A stretch of 32,814 nucleotides of DNA from JBAYZQ01 sp041672385 (GCA_041672385.1 JBAYZQ010000007.1:1-32814); one strand, 5' to 3'; positions 15,885 to 24,991 are shown, numbered from the stretch's first letter. Numbers and translations are program-made. The notes: generated by a model not told the origin, from the sequence alone.

Positions 15885-17135
15885 ATGCCGGATAAATATT
15901 TGATGGCTTTAGATATTGGCAGTTCTTGGATTAGAGCGGTTATGGGTTCTTTTTCAAGAGATGGGCAGCTTGTAGTTGATACAATTTGTGAACGTCCAAG
16001 TGAAGGAATTAGTCATGGTAGAATTGTAAATATTGAACAGACTTTAAAAGCTATAACTTCGGTTGTTCAGGAAGCTGAACTTCAAGCAGGTAGCGAAGCT
16101 GAAAGTGTTATTTTTGGTGTTGGTGGAAGTCAGATTGAAACTTATAATTCTCAAGGTGTAGTAGGAATTACCGGGAAAGACCAAGAAATAACAAAAGATG
16201 ATATTTATCGATCACTTGAGGTGGCTAGAGCTTTTAGCCTTCCGGTTGATAGAGAAATACTTCACACTTTAGTACAAGATTTTAGTGTAGATGGTAAATC
16301 TGGAATAAAAGACCCTGTTGATATGTTAGGTCATAGGCTAGAAACAAAAGTTTTAATTGTCACAGCTTATTCAAGTATATTATTGAATGAAAGGAAAACT
16401 TTAGGTAGAGCTGGCTTTGAAACTAATAGAGTTATGCTTCAGTCTTTAGCTGATGCTGAAGTTGTTTTGAGTCAAGAAGAAAAAGAAATAGGTACTGTTT
16501 TAATTAATATTGGCGGTGATGTTACAAATATTATTGCCTATTCAAATGGAAGCCCTTGCTATGCTGGAGGTGTAGATCTTGGGGGAAAAGATGTTACCAA
16601 TGATATTTCATATATTTTGAGCAAGACCCATTCTGTTGCTGAAGAAATTAAGTGCCAAAATGGGTGTTGTTATATTCCTGCAGTTTCATCTTCAGAAATG
16701 GTTATGATACCTCAAGTTGGTGGGCTTCCTTCCATAAATATGCCAAAGCGTGAACTTAGTAAGATTATTGAACCAAGAATGGCAGAAATATTTTCAATTT
16801 TGAAAAATGAGTTGGATAAAGCTTGTCCACATTGTGGTTTTGGTGGTGGAGTTGTACTTGTTGGAGGTGGATCCTTGCTTAGTGGTGTGACTGAACTTGC
16901 AGGTGAAATATTCCGTCTTCAACCTAGAATAGGTTTTCCTAAAGCTGTACCAGGACTTGATAGAAGTTATATTGATCCAAGATATACAACTGCTTTGGGT
17001 ATGCTTCAAACTGAAGCAAACAGGTATTTGACAAATTCCAAAGGATCTAGAAAACCTTCTTCTTGGAGGCAAAATGAAAAGAAAAAAAATTTTGGAAAGG
17101 GAATAGGGCGTTTTTTTAGAACATTTATAAAATAA
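15885..17135 (+). CDS. ftsA: Cell division protein FtsA
   Basis: FtsA (416 residues) is the actin-fold membrane tether for FtsZ. It has ALDIGSSWIRA as phosphate-1 motif at the N-terminus, INIGGDVTNI as phosphate-2 and VVLVGGGSLLSG as the adenosine motif. It ends in a basic amphipathic helix (NFGKGIGRFFRTFIK) that would serve as membrane-targeting sequence. An in-frame TTG at 15855 exists, but AGGAGG (15875-15880) lies 4 nt before ATG 15885. The gene follows ftsQ after 8 bases and precedes ftsZ by 16 bases. Confidence 0.95.
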   Translation: MPDKYLMALDIGSSWIRAVMGSFSRDGQLVVDTICERPSEGISHGRIVNIEQTLKAITSVVQEAELQAGSEAESVIFGVGGSQIETYNSQGVVGITGKDQEITKDDIYRSLEVARAFSLPVDREILHTLVQDFSVDGKSGIKDPVDMLGHRLETKVLIVTAYSSILLNERKTLGRAGFETNRVMLQSLADAEVVLSQEEKEIGTVLINIGGDVTNIIAYSNGSPCYAGGVDLGGKDVTNDISYILSKTHSVAEEIKCQNGCCYIPAVSSSEMVMIPQVGGLPSINMPKRELSKIIEPRMAEIFSILKNELDKACPHCGFGGGVVLVGGGSLLSGVTELAGEIFRLQPRIGFPKAVPGLDRSYIDPRYTTALGMLQTEANRYLTNSKGSRKPSSWRQNEKKKNFGKGIGRFFRTFIK

Positions 17136-17151
17136 TTATTAAGAGGTTTAT

Positions 17152-18387
17152 ATGGATTTTGGAATGATAGAAGATATGCTAAAGGATGAACAGCAAGCTC
17201 CTACAGACATCAAAGTTATTGGTGTTGGAGGGGCGGGTGGAAACGCTGTAAACCGAATGATAGCAAGTGGTTTAAAGAAAGTTACATTTGTCGCAATGAA
17301 TACAGATGTTCAGGCTTTACAAAGATCAAATGCTCAGATTCGTATGCCTATAGGTAAGAATCTTACTGGAGGCCTTGGAGCTGGTGGAGTACCTGAAGTA
17401 GGACAAAAAGCGGCCGAGGAAACAACAAATGAAATAGAAGAATTGCTTAAAGGCACAGATATGGTTTTTATTACCGCAGGAATGGGAGGAGGAACCGGAA
17501 CTGGTGCTACTCCTGTTGTAGCTGAAATTTCAAGATCATTGGATGTTTTAACTGTAGCTGTTGTAACTACACCTTTTGCCTTTGAAGGAAGAAAAAAAAT
17601 CCTTTTGGCTCAAGCTGGGATAGATAAACTGCGAAAGCAAGTAGATACACTTATTTTAATTCCAAATCAATATTTGTTAAAAGTTGCAGAAAATAATACC
17701 CCCATAAAACAAGCTTTTATGATGGCTGATGATGTATTGAGACAGGGAGTTCAGGGAATAAGTGAATTGATAACTGAGCCTGGTGAAATTAATATTGACT
17801 TTGCTGATGTTCGTACTGTTATGAAAGGAAAGGGCGATGCCTTAATGGGAATAGGTATTGGTGAAGGTGCAAATAGAGCTGTTGATGCAGCTAGACAAGC
17901 AATAAGTAATCCTCTTCTTGAAAATGCCCATATCAGTGGAGCTCAAAGTGTTCTTGTTAATCTTGCTGGAGGCGATGGCCTTACTTTACAAGAGTACCAA
18001 GATGTTGTTGAGTTAATTACCGAAAATTGTGATCCAGATGCTCTTATTATTGCAGGTCAGGCTTATAATCCTGAACTTGGAGAAAAAATAAAGGTAACTG
18101 TGGTAGCAACTGGATTTGTTTCTGATAATAAAGAAGATCTTGATTCTTTAAGAATTAGTCAAAAAAGGTTTGATAAGGTTTCTGAAGGTCCAAAAACTGA
18201 AAATGAAGCTGAGAAAAATCAGGATGAACCTGACAATGAAGAAAAGAAACCCGATTATATAACAATAAATAGATGGCAAGATCTTCAAGCTCAACTTAAT
18301 ATGAAGAGTGGTAACAAGGATTATTCAACACCAGCAGTATTACGTTATCAACAAAATAATAAAGACCATAACGGAAATGAAGAATAA
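17152..18387 (+). CDS. ftsZ: Cell division GTPase FtsZ
   Basis: The 411-residue tubulin homologue assembles the Z ring. VIGVGGAGGNAVNRM is the first nucleotide loop, AGMGGGTGTGA (about residues 110-120) the tubulin signature, and INIDFADV the catalytic T7 loop. A charged, disordered linker (about 320-380) leads to the C-terminal peptide DYSTPAVLRYQQ, which resembles the conserved DxPxFLR peptide that binds FtsA. AGAGG (17141-17145) is the ribosome site. The last 11 bases overlap the next gene, a tyrosine recombinase, in another frame. Confidence 0.97.
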   Translation: MDFGMIEDMLKDEQQAPTDIKVIGVGGAGGNAVNRMIASGLKKVTFVAMNTDVQALQRSNAQIRMPIGKNLTGGLGAGGVPEVGQKAAEETTNEIEELLKGTDMVFITAGMGGGTGTGATPVVAEISRSLDVLTVAVVTTPFAFEGRKKILLAQAGIDKLRKQVDTLILIPNQYLLKVAENNTPIKQAFMMADDVLRQGVQGISELITEPGEINIDFADVRTVMKGKGDALMGIGIGEGANRAVDAARQAISNPLLENAHISGAQSVLVNLAGGDGLTLQEYQDVVELITENCDPDALIIAGQAYNPELGEKIKVTVVATGFVSDNKEDLDSLRISQKRFDKVSEGPKTENEAEKNQDEPDNEEKKPDYITINRWQDLQAQLNMKSGNKDYSTPAVLRYQQNNKDHNGNEE

Positions 18388-19294
18388 AATTTATCCATCA
18401 GCTTTGGTGAATTCCTATAAAGAACACCTTCTGGTAGAAAAAAGAGTTTCAACGGCTACGGCAACTTGTTATTGTGATGAAATTCAAAGATACCAGAATT
18501 TCTTTAAGGACTTACAACTAGAAAAGATAACTAGTATTCAGATTGAAGAATATATTCATTATAGAATTTCACAAGGGAAAGATGGTAAAAGATTATCTCA
18601 GAAAACTGTTTCAAGAATTTTGACTTGTTTGAGAAGTTTTAACAACTTTTTGATTCTTGAAAAATTAAGGAATGAGAATCCACTTGAATTAGTTGAAAAA
18701 ATTAGAATTCCTGCAACTCTACCCAAAAGTGCAACTTATGATGAAATATTAAAAATCTTGAATGTTATTCGTACAGATGACAGTCTTGGAATAAGAGATA
18801 AAGCTATTTATGAGCTAATTTATTCTTGTGGGCTTAGGGTTAGTGAATGTACAAATATAAAATTATCTGATTTTGATAAAAATTTAAGACAATTAAAAAT
18901 TATCGGAAAAGGTGATAAACAAAGAATTCTTCCTATTGGTGATTATGCAATGGATGATTTAAAGTTATACTTAAGACAAAGTAGACCTATTCTTGTTAAG
19001 TCAAATCCAAGGTGTAGATATCTTTTTGTCGGAATAAGGGGAAATCAACTAACTAGAGCTTTAATTTGGAAACGTTTAAAGCAATATGCCTCTATAGCAG
19101 GAGTTGATATTAAAGTTCATACTCTTCGTCACAGTTTTGCTACTCACCTTCTTTCAGGGGGAGCCGATCTTAGGATTGTCCAAGAACTTTTAGGACACAG
19201 TGACATTAGAACTACTCAAATTTATACACATATTTCTAATGATAATCTTTATAAAGCTTATGAAAAATATCATGAAGGAAAGGATGAGAAGTAA
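18377..19294 (+). CDS. xerD: Tyrosine recombinase, XerD-like
   Basis: A 305-residue integrase with an N-terminal SAM-like core-binding domain (about 5-95) and a complete catalytic set: Arg154 in CGLRVSE, a GKGDKQR beta-hairpin lysine, His248-x-x-Arg251-His252 in HTLRHSF, His274 in LLGHS, and nucleophile Tyr283 in TQIYTH. It would act with the XerC-type enzyme at 20988 on a dif site to resolve chromosome dimers at division. The XerD rather than XerC assignment is inference, since the other copy sits in the codV position. ATG 18377 lies inside the end of ftsZ with only a weak GGA upstream, so translation probably depends on ftsZ coupling. Longer in-frame reading up to 18308 is unlikely. Confidence 0.85.
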   Translation: MKNKIYPSALVNSYKEHLLVEKRVSTATATCYCDEIQRYQNFFKDLQLEKITSIQIEEYIHYRISQGKDGKRLSQKTVSRILTCLRSFNNFLILEKLRNENPLELVEKIRIPATLPKSATYDEILKILNVIRTDDSLGIRDKAIYELIYSCGLRVSECTNIKLSDFDKNLRQLKIIGKGDKQRILPIGDYAMDDLKLYLRQSRPILVKSNPRCRYLFVGIRGNQLTRALIWKRLKQYASIAGVDIKVHTLRHSFATHLLSGGADLRIVQELLGHSDIRTTQIYTHISNDNLYKAYEKYHEGKDEK

Positions 19295-20055
19295 TGGATT
19301 TAAATATTTTGTGGGCTTTATGTCCAATCCTCTTTATTGCTGGTTTTATTGATTCAATAGCCGGTGGTGGTGGTTTAATATCTTTAACTGCCTATAGTGC
19401 CATGGGCTTGAATGGTTTTTATATACTTGGGACAAATAAGTTTTCCAGTTGCATTGGAACAACAGTTGCATCTGTAAGGTACTTGAAAAGAGGTTTTTAC
19501 GATGTTAAAAGTGTAATTTCAGCTTGTTTAGGTTCTTTTATAGGTTCTTATTTGGGATCAAACTTAGTTTTAAGGGTTGATGAAAAAGCTGTTTCTTGGA
19601 TGTTACTAATATTGGTTCCAATTATTTGTGTTTTTGTTTTATTTAAAAAAGATTTTGGAGAAAAGCCACAAAGATTTTTTGATTTTCCCCTAGTACTTAT
19701 TTCAATTGGAATAGGATTTTCAACTGGATTTTATGATGGATTTTTTGGTCCAGGAACAGGTCTCTTTATAACCTTACTTTTTACAGGAATTGTGGGAATG
19801 GAATTAAAAAAAGCTTGTGGTAATGCTCGCTTAATAAATTTAGCCAGTAATAGTGCAGCCCTTTATACCTTCATCCTTAATGGACAAGTATATTTTTATA
19901 TTGGAATCCCTTGTGCTATTTGTAGTGTATTAGGTAATTATTTTGGAAGTGGCTTGGTAATGAAAAATGGTAAGAAAATAGTCAAACCAATAATGGTTTT
20001 AATTGTATTTCTACTCCTACTAAAAGTGTTTATTGACCTAATATTTAGGGGTTAA
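19294..20055 (+). CDS. TSUP-family (TauE/SafE, YfcA-like) permease
   Basis: A 253-residue, very hydrophobic protein with about eight predicted membrane segments in two halves, typical of TSUP anion or sulfur-compound exporters. Family signatures are FIDSIAGGGGLISL near the N-terminus, GTNKFSS, and the second-half repeat FYDGFFGPGTGLF with NARLINLASN. The substrate cannot be told from sequence; sulfite, sulfonates and other small anions are known for relatives. It starts at TAATG overlapping the recombinase stop by one base, with AAGGA and GGATGAG upstream, so it belongs to the same transcript although its function seems unrelated. Confidence 0.85.
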   Translation: MDLNILWALCPILFIAGFIDSIAGGGGLISLTAYSAMGLNGFYILGTNKFSSCIGTTVASVRYLKRGFYDVKSVISACLGSFIGSYLGSNLVLRVDEKAVSWMLLILVPIICVFVLFKKDFGEKPQRFFDFPLVLISIGIGFSTGFYDGFFGPGTGLFITLLFTGIVGMELKKACGNARLINLASNSAALYTFILNGQVYFYIGIPCAICSVLGNYFGSGLVMKNGKKIVKPIMVLIVFLLLLKVFIDLIFRG

Positions 20056-20098
20056 TCGTCAAATTTTAATAATCAAAGCTTAAGTAGTAGAGGTGTTT

Positions 20099-20917
20099 AT
20101 GGATAGGGCTTTGACAATTAATAGTTTAGATATTCCCAATAAAGGGAAAAAAGAGCTTTTTAAAAGTTCAATTTCAATTAATGAAATTCTAAAAATTGAG
20201 GGTGTAAAAAAGTCTTTAAATCTCGAAAAAGAAGTTAATGAATGTTCAAATTGGTTAATTAAAAACAGGGGTTTTAAAAGAGGAAAATTAACTATTTTCG
20301 ATTTGGATTATCCTAGGTATCTTAAACAATTTGACGACTGTCCTTTTCTTTTCTTTTATGAAGGACAAATGAATTATGATATAATAAATAGTATTTGTAT
20401 TGTTGGAACAAGAAAACCTACAAAGATAGCAAGTCAAAAAGCCTATGAGTTTGGTTTCAAATGTGGGTTTAACAAAAAGAACGTCATAAGTGGGTTTGCC
20501 AAAGGTTGTGATCAAAGTTCAATGTTTGGTTGTCTAGAAGGTGGAGGAAAAGTTTGTGGTGTTTTAGGTTGTGGAATTGATTATCCCTATCCTTCAAATT
20601 CTAAAAATTTAAAATTGCAGTTATTAAAGACAGGTGGTTGTATAATTAGCCAATATCCTCCCTTATCACCTCCGTTATATTTTCATTTTCCACAAAGAAA
20701 TATTATTTTAGCAGGTTTAAGTTTAAAACTTTTGGTAATTGAAGCTCCGATTAAATCAGGGGCTTTAATTACAAGTCGTTATGCGTTAAATCAGTCAACA
20801 GAGGTGTTTGTTCATAAAATCGGAACAAAAAATACTGTTTACTGTGAAGGTAGTAGAAATTTAGTAGAAGACGGAGCAACACTAGTATCAAGTTATGAAG
20901 ATATTTTTGCTCACTAA
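20099..20917 (+). CDS. dprA: DNA-processing protein DprA/Smf
   Basis: A 272-residue protein with an N-terminal helical part followed by the DprA Rossmann-like domain. It has YPRYLKQFDDCPFLFFYEG, ICIVGTRKPT (family VGxR), VISGFAKGCDQ (family SGxAxGID), GCGIDYPYP, ISQYPP, FPQRNIILAGLS and SGALITSRYALNQ. DprA loads RecA on single-stranded DNA in transformation; in non-competent bacteria its role is unclear. The histidine that normally follows the SGxAxGID segment is absent, and RNRIIAGLS reads RNIILAGLS, so the protein is somewhat divergent. No C-terminal winged helix is present. ATG 20099 has AGAGG (20089-20093) upstream; an in-frame GTG at 20093 is less likely. Confidence 0.88.
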   Translation: MDRALTINSLDIPNKGKKELFKSSISINEILKIEGVKKSLNLEKEVNECSNWLIKNRGFKRGKLTIFDLDYPRYLKQFDDCPFLFFYEGQMNYDIINSICIVGTRKPTKIASQKAYEFGFKCGFNKKNVISGFAKGCDQSSMFGCLEGGGKVCGVLGCGIDYPYPSNSKNLKLQLLKTGGCIISQYPPLSPPLYFHFPQRNIILAGLSLKLLVIEAPIKSGALITSRYALNQSTEVFVHKIGTKNTVYCEGSRNLVEDGATLVSSYEDIFAH

Positions 20918-20971
20918 AAAAATTATAATCCAAGAAATTAGATTAAAAGGGTTTTTCGAATTTTTGAAGTC

Positions 20972-20980
20972 TGATACAAT
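20972..20980 (+). promoter_or_regulatory. Extended -10 promoter of the xerC-hslVU unit
   Basis: TGATACAAT (20972-20980) is an extended -10 element (TGn plus TACAAT). It ends seven bases before the ATG at 20988. No good -35 at 16-18 bp is seen and there is no Shine-Dalgarno, so a leaderless transcript is predicted. Confidence 0.5.
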
Positions 20981-20987
20981 ATTAATT

Positions 20988-21908
20988 ATGAAAACAAATC
21001 ATGAATTTGTAATGCAATACCAACAGTATTTGGCAGATTTTTCTGGTTATAGTATTAATACTATCGATAGTTATGGTTTTGATCTTGCAAAACTAGAAGC
21101 TTATTGTAAGAGAAATGAAATTGCATTTAAGGATTTTGTATTTGAAGATGCAAGAAAATTTGTTTCTGAATTAATGGCTACTCGCCTTTTAAAAGTTAGT
21201 AGTCTAAATAGAGCATTATCAACTTATCGAAGCTTTTTTCACCATTTAGAAATTGAAAGACAAATCAAAAATAACCCATTTTCTCGTATTGAAGGTTATA
21301 AAAAACAAAGGCGATTACCCTCTGTCTTAAGTAAAGAAGAAATTGATATCGTATTAAATCAAAATTATTGTACTTATCAACAAACTTTAGAAATTCTTAT
21401 TTTTAATTTTCTTTATTCTACTGGGTGCAGATTGACTGAAATGGTAATGGTAAATTTAAAAGATTTAGAATTTGAAAAAGGTAGAATCTTGGTTACTGGT
21501 AAAGGTAGCAAGGAAAGATTTGTTTTTCTTGATGAAAGATGTAAGAAAATTATGCTTGATTATTTTGAGATAAAAAAAATTCATTTTCTGGAAAGAACTG
21601 ATTATGAAAAAAAGGCACTTTTTTTAAATAAAAACGGAAAACGCTTGTCGCAGGCAAATGTTCATAGTATTTTTATTAAGTATAAAAAAAAATTAGCAAT
21701 AACGAAGGCGTTTACGCCTCATGTGTTTAGGCATTCATTTGCAACCCATCTTTTGGATAATGATTCCGGAATTAGGGTGGTCCAGGAACTTCTTGGGCAC
21801 AGCAGTATTTCTACTACGCAGATTTATACACATGTTTCAAGTGAAAGGACCAAAAGGGTGTATGAAAATTGTCACCCTCATGGGAGGAAAAAGAAAGATG
21901 ACTTTTAG
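20988..21908 (+). CDS. xerC: Tyrosine recombinase, XerC/CodV-like
   Basis: This 306-residue tyrosine recombinase has Arg148 in TGCRLTE, a GKGSKER hairpin with the lysine, His245-x-x-Arg248-His249 in HVFRHSF, His271 in LLGHS and Tyr280 in TQIYTH, so all catalytic residues are present. The N-terminal core-binding domain starts at HEFVMQYQQYL. The order xerC-hslV-hslU is the same as the Bacillus codV-codW-codX operon, which supports the XerC assignment. An in-frame ATG at 20895 inside dprA would add 31 residues that do not resemble the family; ATG 20988 is preferred. It overlaps hslV by 11 bases. Confidence 0.88.
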   Translation: MKTNHEFVMQYQQYLADFSGYSINTIDSYGFDLAKLEAYCKRNEIAFKDFVFEDARKFVSELMATRLLKVSSLNRALSTYRSFFHHLEIERQIKNNPFSRIEGYKKQRRLPSVLSKEEIDIVLNQNYCTYQQTLEILIFNFLYSTGCRLTEMVMVNLKDLEFEKGRILVTGKGSKERFVFLDERCKKIMLDYFEIKKIHFLERTDYEKKALFLNKNGKRLSQANVHSIFIKYKKKLAITKAFTPHVFRHSFATHLLDNDSGIRVVQELLGHSSISTTQIYTHVSSERTKRVYENCHPHGRKKKDDF

Positions 21909-22428
21909 AGGAACTACAATAGTAGCGGTAAAAAAAGATGGGCATGTCGCCATAGCAGGTGATGGTCAAGTAACTATGGGCGAAACCGTAATCAAAGGAA
22001 ATGCAAGAAAAATTCGTAGAATTTTTGATGGCAAAATCTTAATAGGCTTTGCTGGTGCAACAGCAGATGCTTTTACACTTTTTGAATTATTTGAGAAAAA
22101 ACTTAAACAATTTAAAGGAGATCTCACCCGAGCAGCTGTTGAACTCGCCAAAGAGTGGAGAATTGACAGAAACCTTAGAAAATTAGAAGCTTTAATGCTT
22201 TGTACCGATGGTAAAAAAATATTTTTAATAAGTGGAAACGGAGATGTTTTGGAACCTGAATATGATGCAATAGGTATTGGAAGTGGTGGAAATTATGCTT
22301 ATGCGGCAGCACGTGGAATGTTAGAAAACACTGATTTAAGTGCTGGAGATATAGCCAAGAAATCTATTGATATTGCTGGTGATATTTGTATATATACTGA
22401 CCATAGCGTATTAATGGAAGAATTGTAG
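21898..22428 (+). CDS. hslV: ATP-dependent protease subunit HslV
   Basis: HslV (176 residues) is the proteolytic subunit of the HslUV protease, a bacterial relative of the proteasome beta subunit. The sequence begins MTFRG followed by TTIVAV; removal of the five-residue propeptide would expose the catalytic N-terminal threonine. Conserved blocks are AGDGQVTMG, ARKIRRIFDGKILIGFAG, TADAFTLFELFE and LRKLEALML. Reading upstream of 21898 is an artefact of overlap with xerC. GGAGG (21883-21887) lies upstream at a long spacing. hslU follows after 11 bases. Confidence 0.95.
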   Translation: MTFRGTTIVAVKKDGHVAIAGDGQVTMGETVIKGNARKIRRIFDGKILIGFAGATADAFTLFELFEKKLKQFKGDLTRAAVELAKEWRIDRNLRKLEALMLCTDGKKIFLISGNGDVLEPEYDAIGIGSGGNYAYAAARGMLENTDLSAGDIAKKSIDIAGDICIYTDHSVLMEEL

Positions 22429-22439
22429 GAGAATTATTA

Positions 22440-23819
22440 ATGGAAAAGATAAATAAACTGCCGGTTTTGGATGAAATGGTTCCAAAACAAATTGTTGAGC
22501 AGCTAGACAAATATATTATTGGACAAGACCGGGCAAAAAAAATGATAGCAATTGCTTTACGATCAAGAACTAGAAGGAAAAAACTACCTTTGAAACTTAA
22601 AGAAGAAGTATTCCCAAAAAATATAATTATGATTGGTTCTACTGGTGTAGGAAAAACAGAAATTGCCAGAAGAATTGCTAAACTATCAAATGCACCTTTT
22701 GTAAAAGTTGAAGCAACAAAATATACAGAGGTTGGTTATGTTGGGCGTGATGTTGAATCTATGATTAGAGATTTGATGAGCACTGCTATTACAATGGTAA
22801 AAAAAGAACAACAAAAACTTAATGAAACTAAGGTAGAGTCAATCGTTGAAAATAGATTGCTTGATTTAATTGTCCCATCAGTAAAGAAGGAAGATAACCA
22901 AGTTTCAAGTTTTGAAAATAAAGTAGAAGATATAAGAAGTTATTATGGTCAGCTTCTTAAGTCTGGTAGCTTAGAAGATAAAGAAGTTGAAATGACCATT
23001 AATCGAAAACCAAAATCAATGGGAATTGAACTCGTAGCCGCTGGTGGAATGAATGATATTCAAGATGTTGTAAATAATATGAGTCAAATGTTTAGTGGTA
23101 ACTCTCCCAAATCTAAAAAAAGTAAAGTTTCGGTATCACAGGCAAGAAAGATTATAACTGATGAAGAAAGTGAAAAGCTAATTGACCAAGAAAAAGTTAT
23201 TGAAATTGCAAGAAATAGATGTGAACAGATGGGTATTGTTTTCATCGATGAAATAGATAAAATTGCCGGTAGATCAACTTCTGGTTCTTCATCTCCAGAT
23301 GTATCACGTGAAGGAGTTCAAAGGGACATTCTTCCAATCGTTGAGGGAACAAAGGTTAATACAAAATGGGGCACGGTGGATACAACCCATATACTCTTTA
23401 TTGCTGCTGGAGCTTTTCATATTTCCAAACCAAGTGATCTTATTCCGGAGCTTCAAGGTCGTTTCCCTTTAAGGGTTGAACTTAATGATTTGTCTGTAGA
23501 AGATTTTATAAGAATCTTAAAAGAACCTGAAAATTCAATTACTGTTCAATACCGTGAACTTATGAAAACTGAAGAAGTCGAATTGGAATTTACTGATGAA
23601 GGTTTAAAAAGAATCAGTGAAATAGCCTATGAAGTTAATTTTTCGAATGAAAATATTGGAGCTAGAAGGTTATACACTGTTATGGAAACCCTTCTTGAAG
23701 ATTTAAGCTTTTCTGCAGATGAATTAAAAGGGCAAAAAATTATCATTACAAAGGAATTTGTTGATGAGCAGTTAAAAGATATTGTAAAAGATCAAGATTT
23801 GAGTCAGTATATATTGTAA
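22440..23819 (+). CDS. hslU: ATP-dependent protease ATPase subunit HslU
   Basis: The 459-residue AAA+ unfoldase partner of HslV. It has the N-terminal LDKYIIGQDRAKK block, Walker A GSTGVGKT (residues 66-73), pore-loop region KYTEVGYVGRDVES, an intermediate (I) domain at about 100-230, Walker B FIDEID near 268-273, GVQRDILPIVEG, ELQGRFPLRVEL, and sensor 2 NIGARRL. The C-terminus DLSQYIL matches the family tail that docks into HslV and activates it. GGAG lies 8 nt upstream. Its stop overlaps the next start by one base (TAATG). Confidence 0.96.
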   Translation: MEKINKLPVLDEMVPKQIVEQLDKYIIGQDRAKKMIAIALRSRTRRKKLPLKLKEEVFPKNIIMIGSTGVGKTEIARRIAKLSNAPFVKVEATKYTEVGYVGRDVESMIRDLMSTAITMVKKEQQKLNETKVESIVENRLLDLIVPSVKKEDNQVSSFENKVEDIRSYYGQLLKSGSLEDKEVEMTINRKPKSMGIELVAAGGMNDIQDVVNNMSQMFSGNSPKSKKSKVSVSQARKIITDEESEKLIDQEKVIEIARNRCEQMGIVFIDEIDKIAGRSTSGSSSPDVSREGVQRDILPIVEGTKVNTKWGTVDTTHILFIAAGAFHISKPSDLIPELQGRFPLRVELNDLSVEDFIRILKEPENSITVQYRELMKTEEVELEFTDEGLKRISEIAYEVNFSNENIGARRLYTVMETLLEDLSFSADELKGQKIIITKEFVDEQLKDIVKDQDLSQYIL

Positions 23820-24991
23820 TGAAGTTTACAAAAATTATTAGTAGTAATTATGAGAAATCTTTACATAAGGCCTTCTCTATTTATGGTAACAACTTGAGAA
23901 TTGTCTCAAGGAAAGACTATGAAGAAGGCCTTCTAATAAAAAAACAATATTGTCAACTTGTCTGTTATGAATTTAATGAAACTTGTCCTAAACCTAGAAA
24001 GGAATTGCAAAGAATTGACTTTGATGGTTTTGAAGATGAAAAAGATAGTATTAAGGATCAAGGAATGGAAGAGGTTGATTATTCCCAGAAATATTCAGCT
24101 TTTTTTTATGATGATGACATCCAAAAACTTCAACTTAATCCCGAATATAAAGTAAATAAAAAACAAAAAATAAAAGATTATGTAAAAATTGAACAGCTTT
24201 TAGAAAAAAGTAAGTTGTTTTTAGATGAGAATAAGTTTTTTACAGATTTTAGTATTTTTCTTCAAAAGTATCTTAAGATCTGGTTGGAATCAAAGTTACC
24301 GGAAATTCCCGATTCAATAGCCTTTGAAAAACATTTTCTTGAAAAGATCTCAAATTCTTTTGAGTGCGACCATACTACTCAAGTTTTTCCTCCAAAAAAT
24401 TTTGTTGTGCTAGGAAAAGAAAAATGTGGTAAATCTCAAACAAGTCTTAAAGTTTCCTATATTTTTTCAAAATTAAAGAATGAAAAAACATCAAATGTTG
24501 AACTTTATTATTCAATAATTCCTGAAGGAAAAATGAATGATTCTTCTGATTTGATTCTTAATGATGACTATAAAGATTGTGAGGTTTCCAAAATAAAACA
24601 TCTAGTAAAGAATGATTTTGTTTCAGATTCTTCTTTAAATATTTTTGATTGTTTTACACCAAAAAATAAAGAAGAAAGAAAAGCACTTTTTTTATTTTTA
24701 AATAAACTTGATAAAAAATTCACAAAATTTTTCTTGGTTTTGGATATAAGTGTATCTGAAAAAGTAGTTCATAGGTTTTTAACTAATATTAAATGGGACT
24801 GCCAAGGTATTATTTTTACAAAAGTTGATGAAATGGCAAATTATGGACCTTTAATTAGTTTGTGCTCTGAACTTCAACTTCCAGTTTTGTTTATTACTGA
24901 CGGATTAAAAATACCAGAAAATATTCATTTTGCATCTAATTATTATATTATGAGCAAGTTAAAAGGTGTTAAGAATAATTTTCTTAGCTAA
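23819..24991 (+). CDS. Degenerate FlhF-like SRP-family GTPase
   Basis: A 390-residue protein. The first 40 residues (SLHKAFSIYGNNLRIVS) follow the FlhF N-terminal pattern of an alpha helix then GxxAxIL. A charged region follows (55-160). The C-terminal half looks like the FlhF NG domain: P-loop GKEKCGKS (199-206), the guanine-specificity motif TKVDE (334-338) in GIIFTKVDEMANYG, and LPVLFITDGLKIPENI (FlhF: LPISYITxGQxVPxDI). The DTAGR motif needed for SRP-GTPase catalysis is not present (a DCFTPKN segment lies there), so nucleotide binding may remain but hydrolysis is doubtful. FlhF normally places or counts flagella. The start is coupled to hslU, with no Shine-Dalgarno; it ends 2 bp from the convergent PBP gene. 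Confidence 0.6.
   Translation: MKFTKIISSNYEKSLHKAFSIYGNNLRIVSRKDYEEGLLIKKQYCQLVCYEFNETCPKPRKELQRIDFDGFEDEKDSIKDQGMEEVDYSQKYSAFFYDDDIQKLQLNPEYKVNKKQKIKDYVKIEQLLEKSKLFLDENKFFTDFSIFLQKYLKIWLESKLPEIPDSIAFEKHFLEKISNSFECDHTTQVFPPKNFVVLGKEKCGKSQTSLKVSYIFSKLKNEKTSNVELYYSIIPEGKMNDSSDLILNDDYKDCEVSKIKHLVKNDFVSDSSLNIFDCFTPKNKEERKALFLFLNKLDKKFTKFFLVLDISVSEKVVHRFLTNIKWDCQGIIFTKVDEMANYGPLISLCSELQLPVLFITDGLKIPENIHFASNYYIMSKLKGVKNNFLS

Noticed and set aside
18377..21908. Mobile element or integron suggested by two tyrosine recombinases
   Set aside because: No flanking repeats, cargo or attachment sites are seen, and both sit in conserved housekeeping contexts (ftsZ and hslVU). Chromosomal Xer proteins are the simpler reading.
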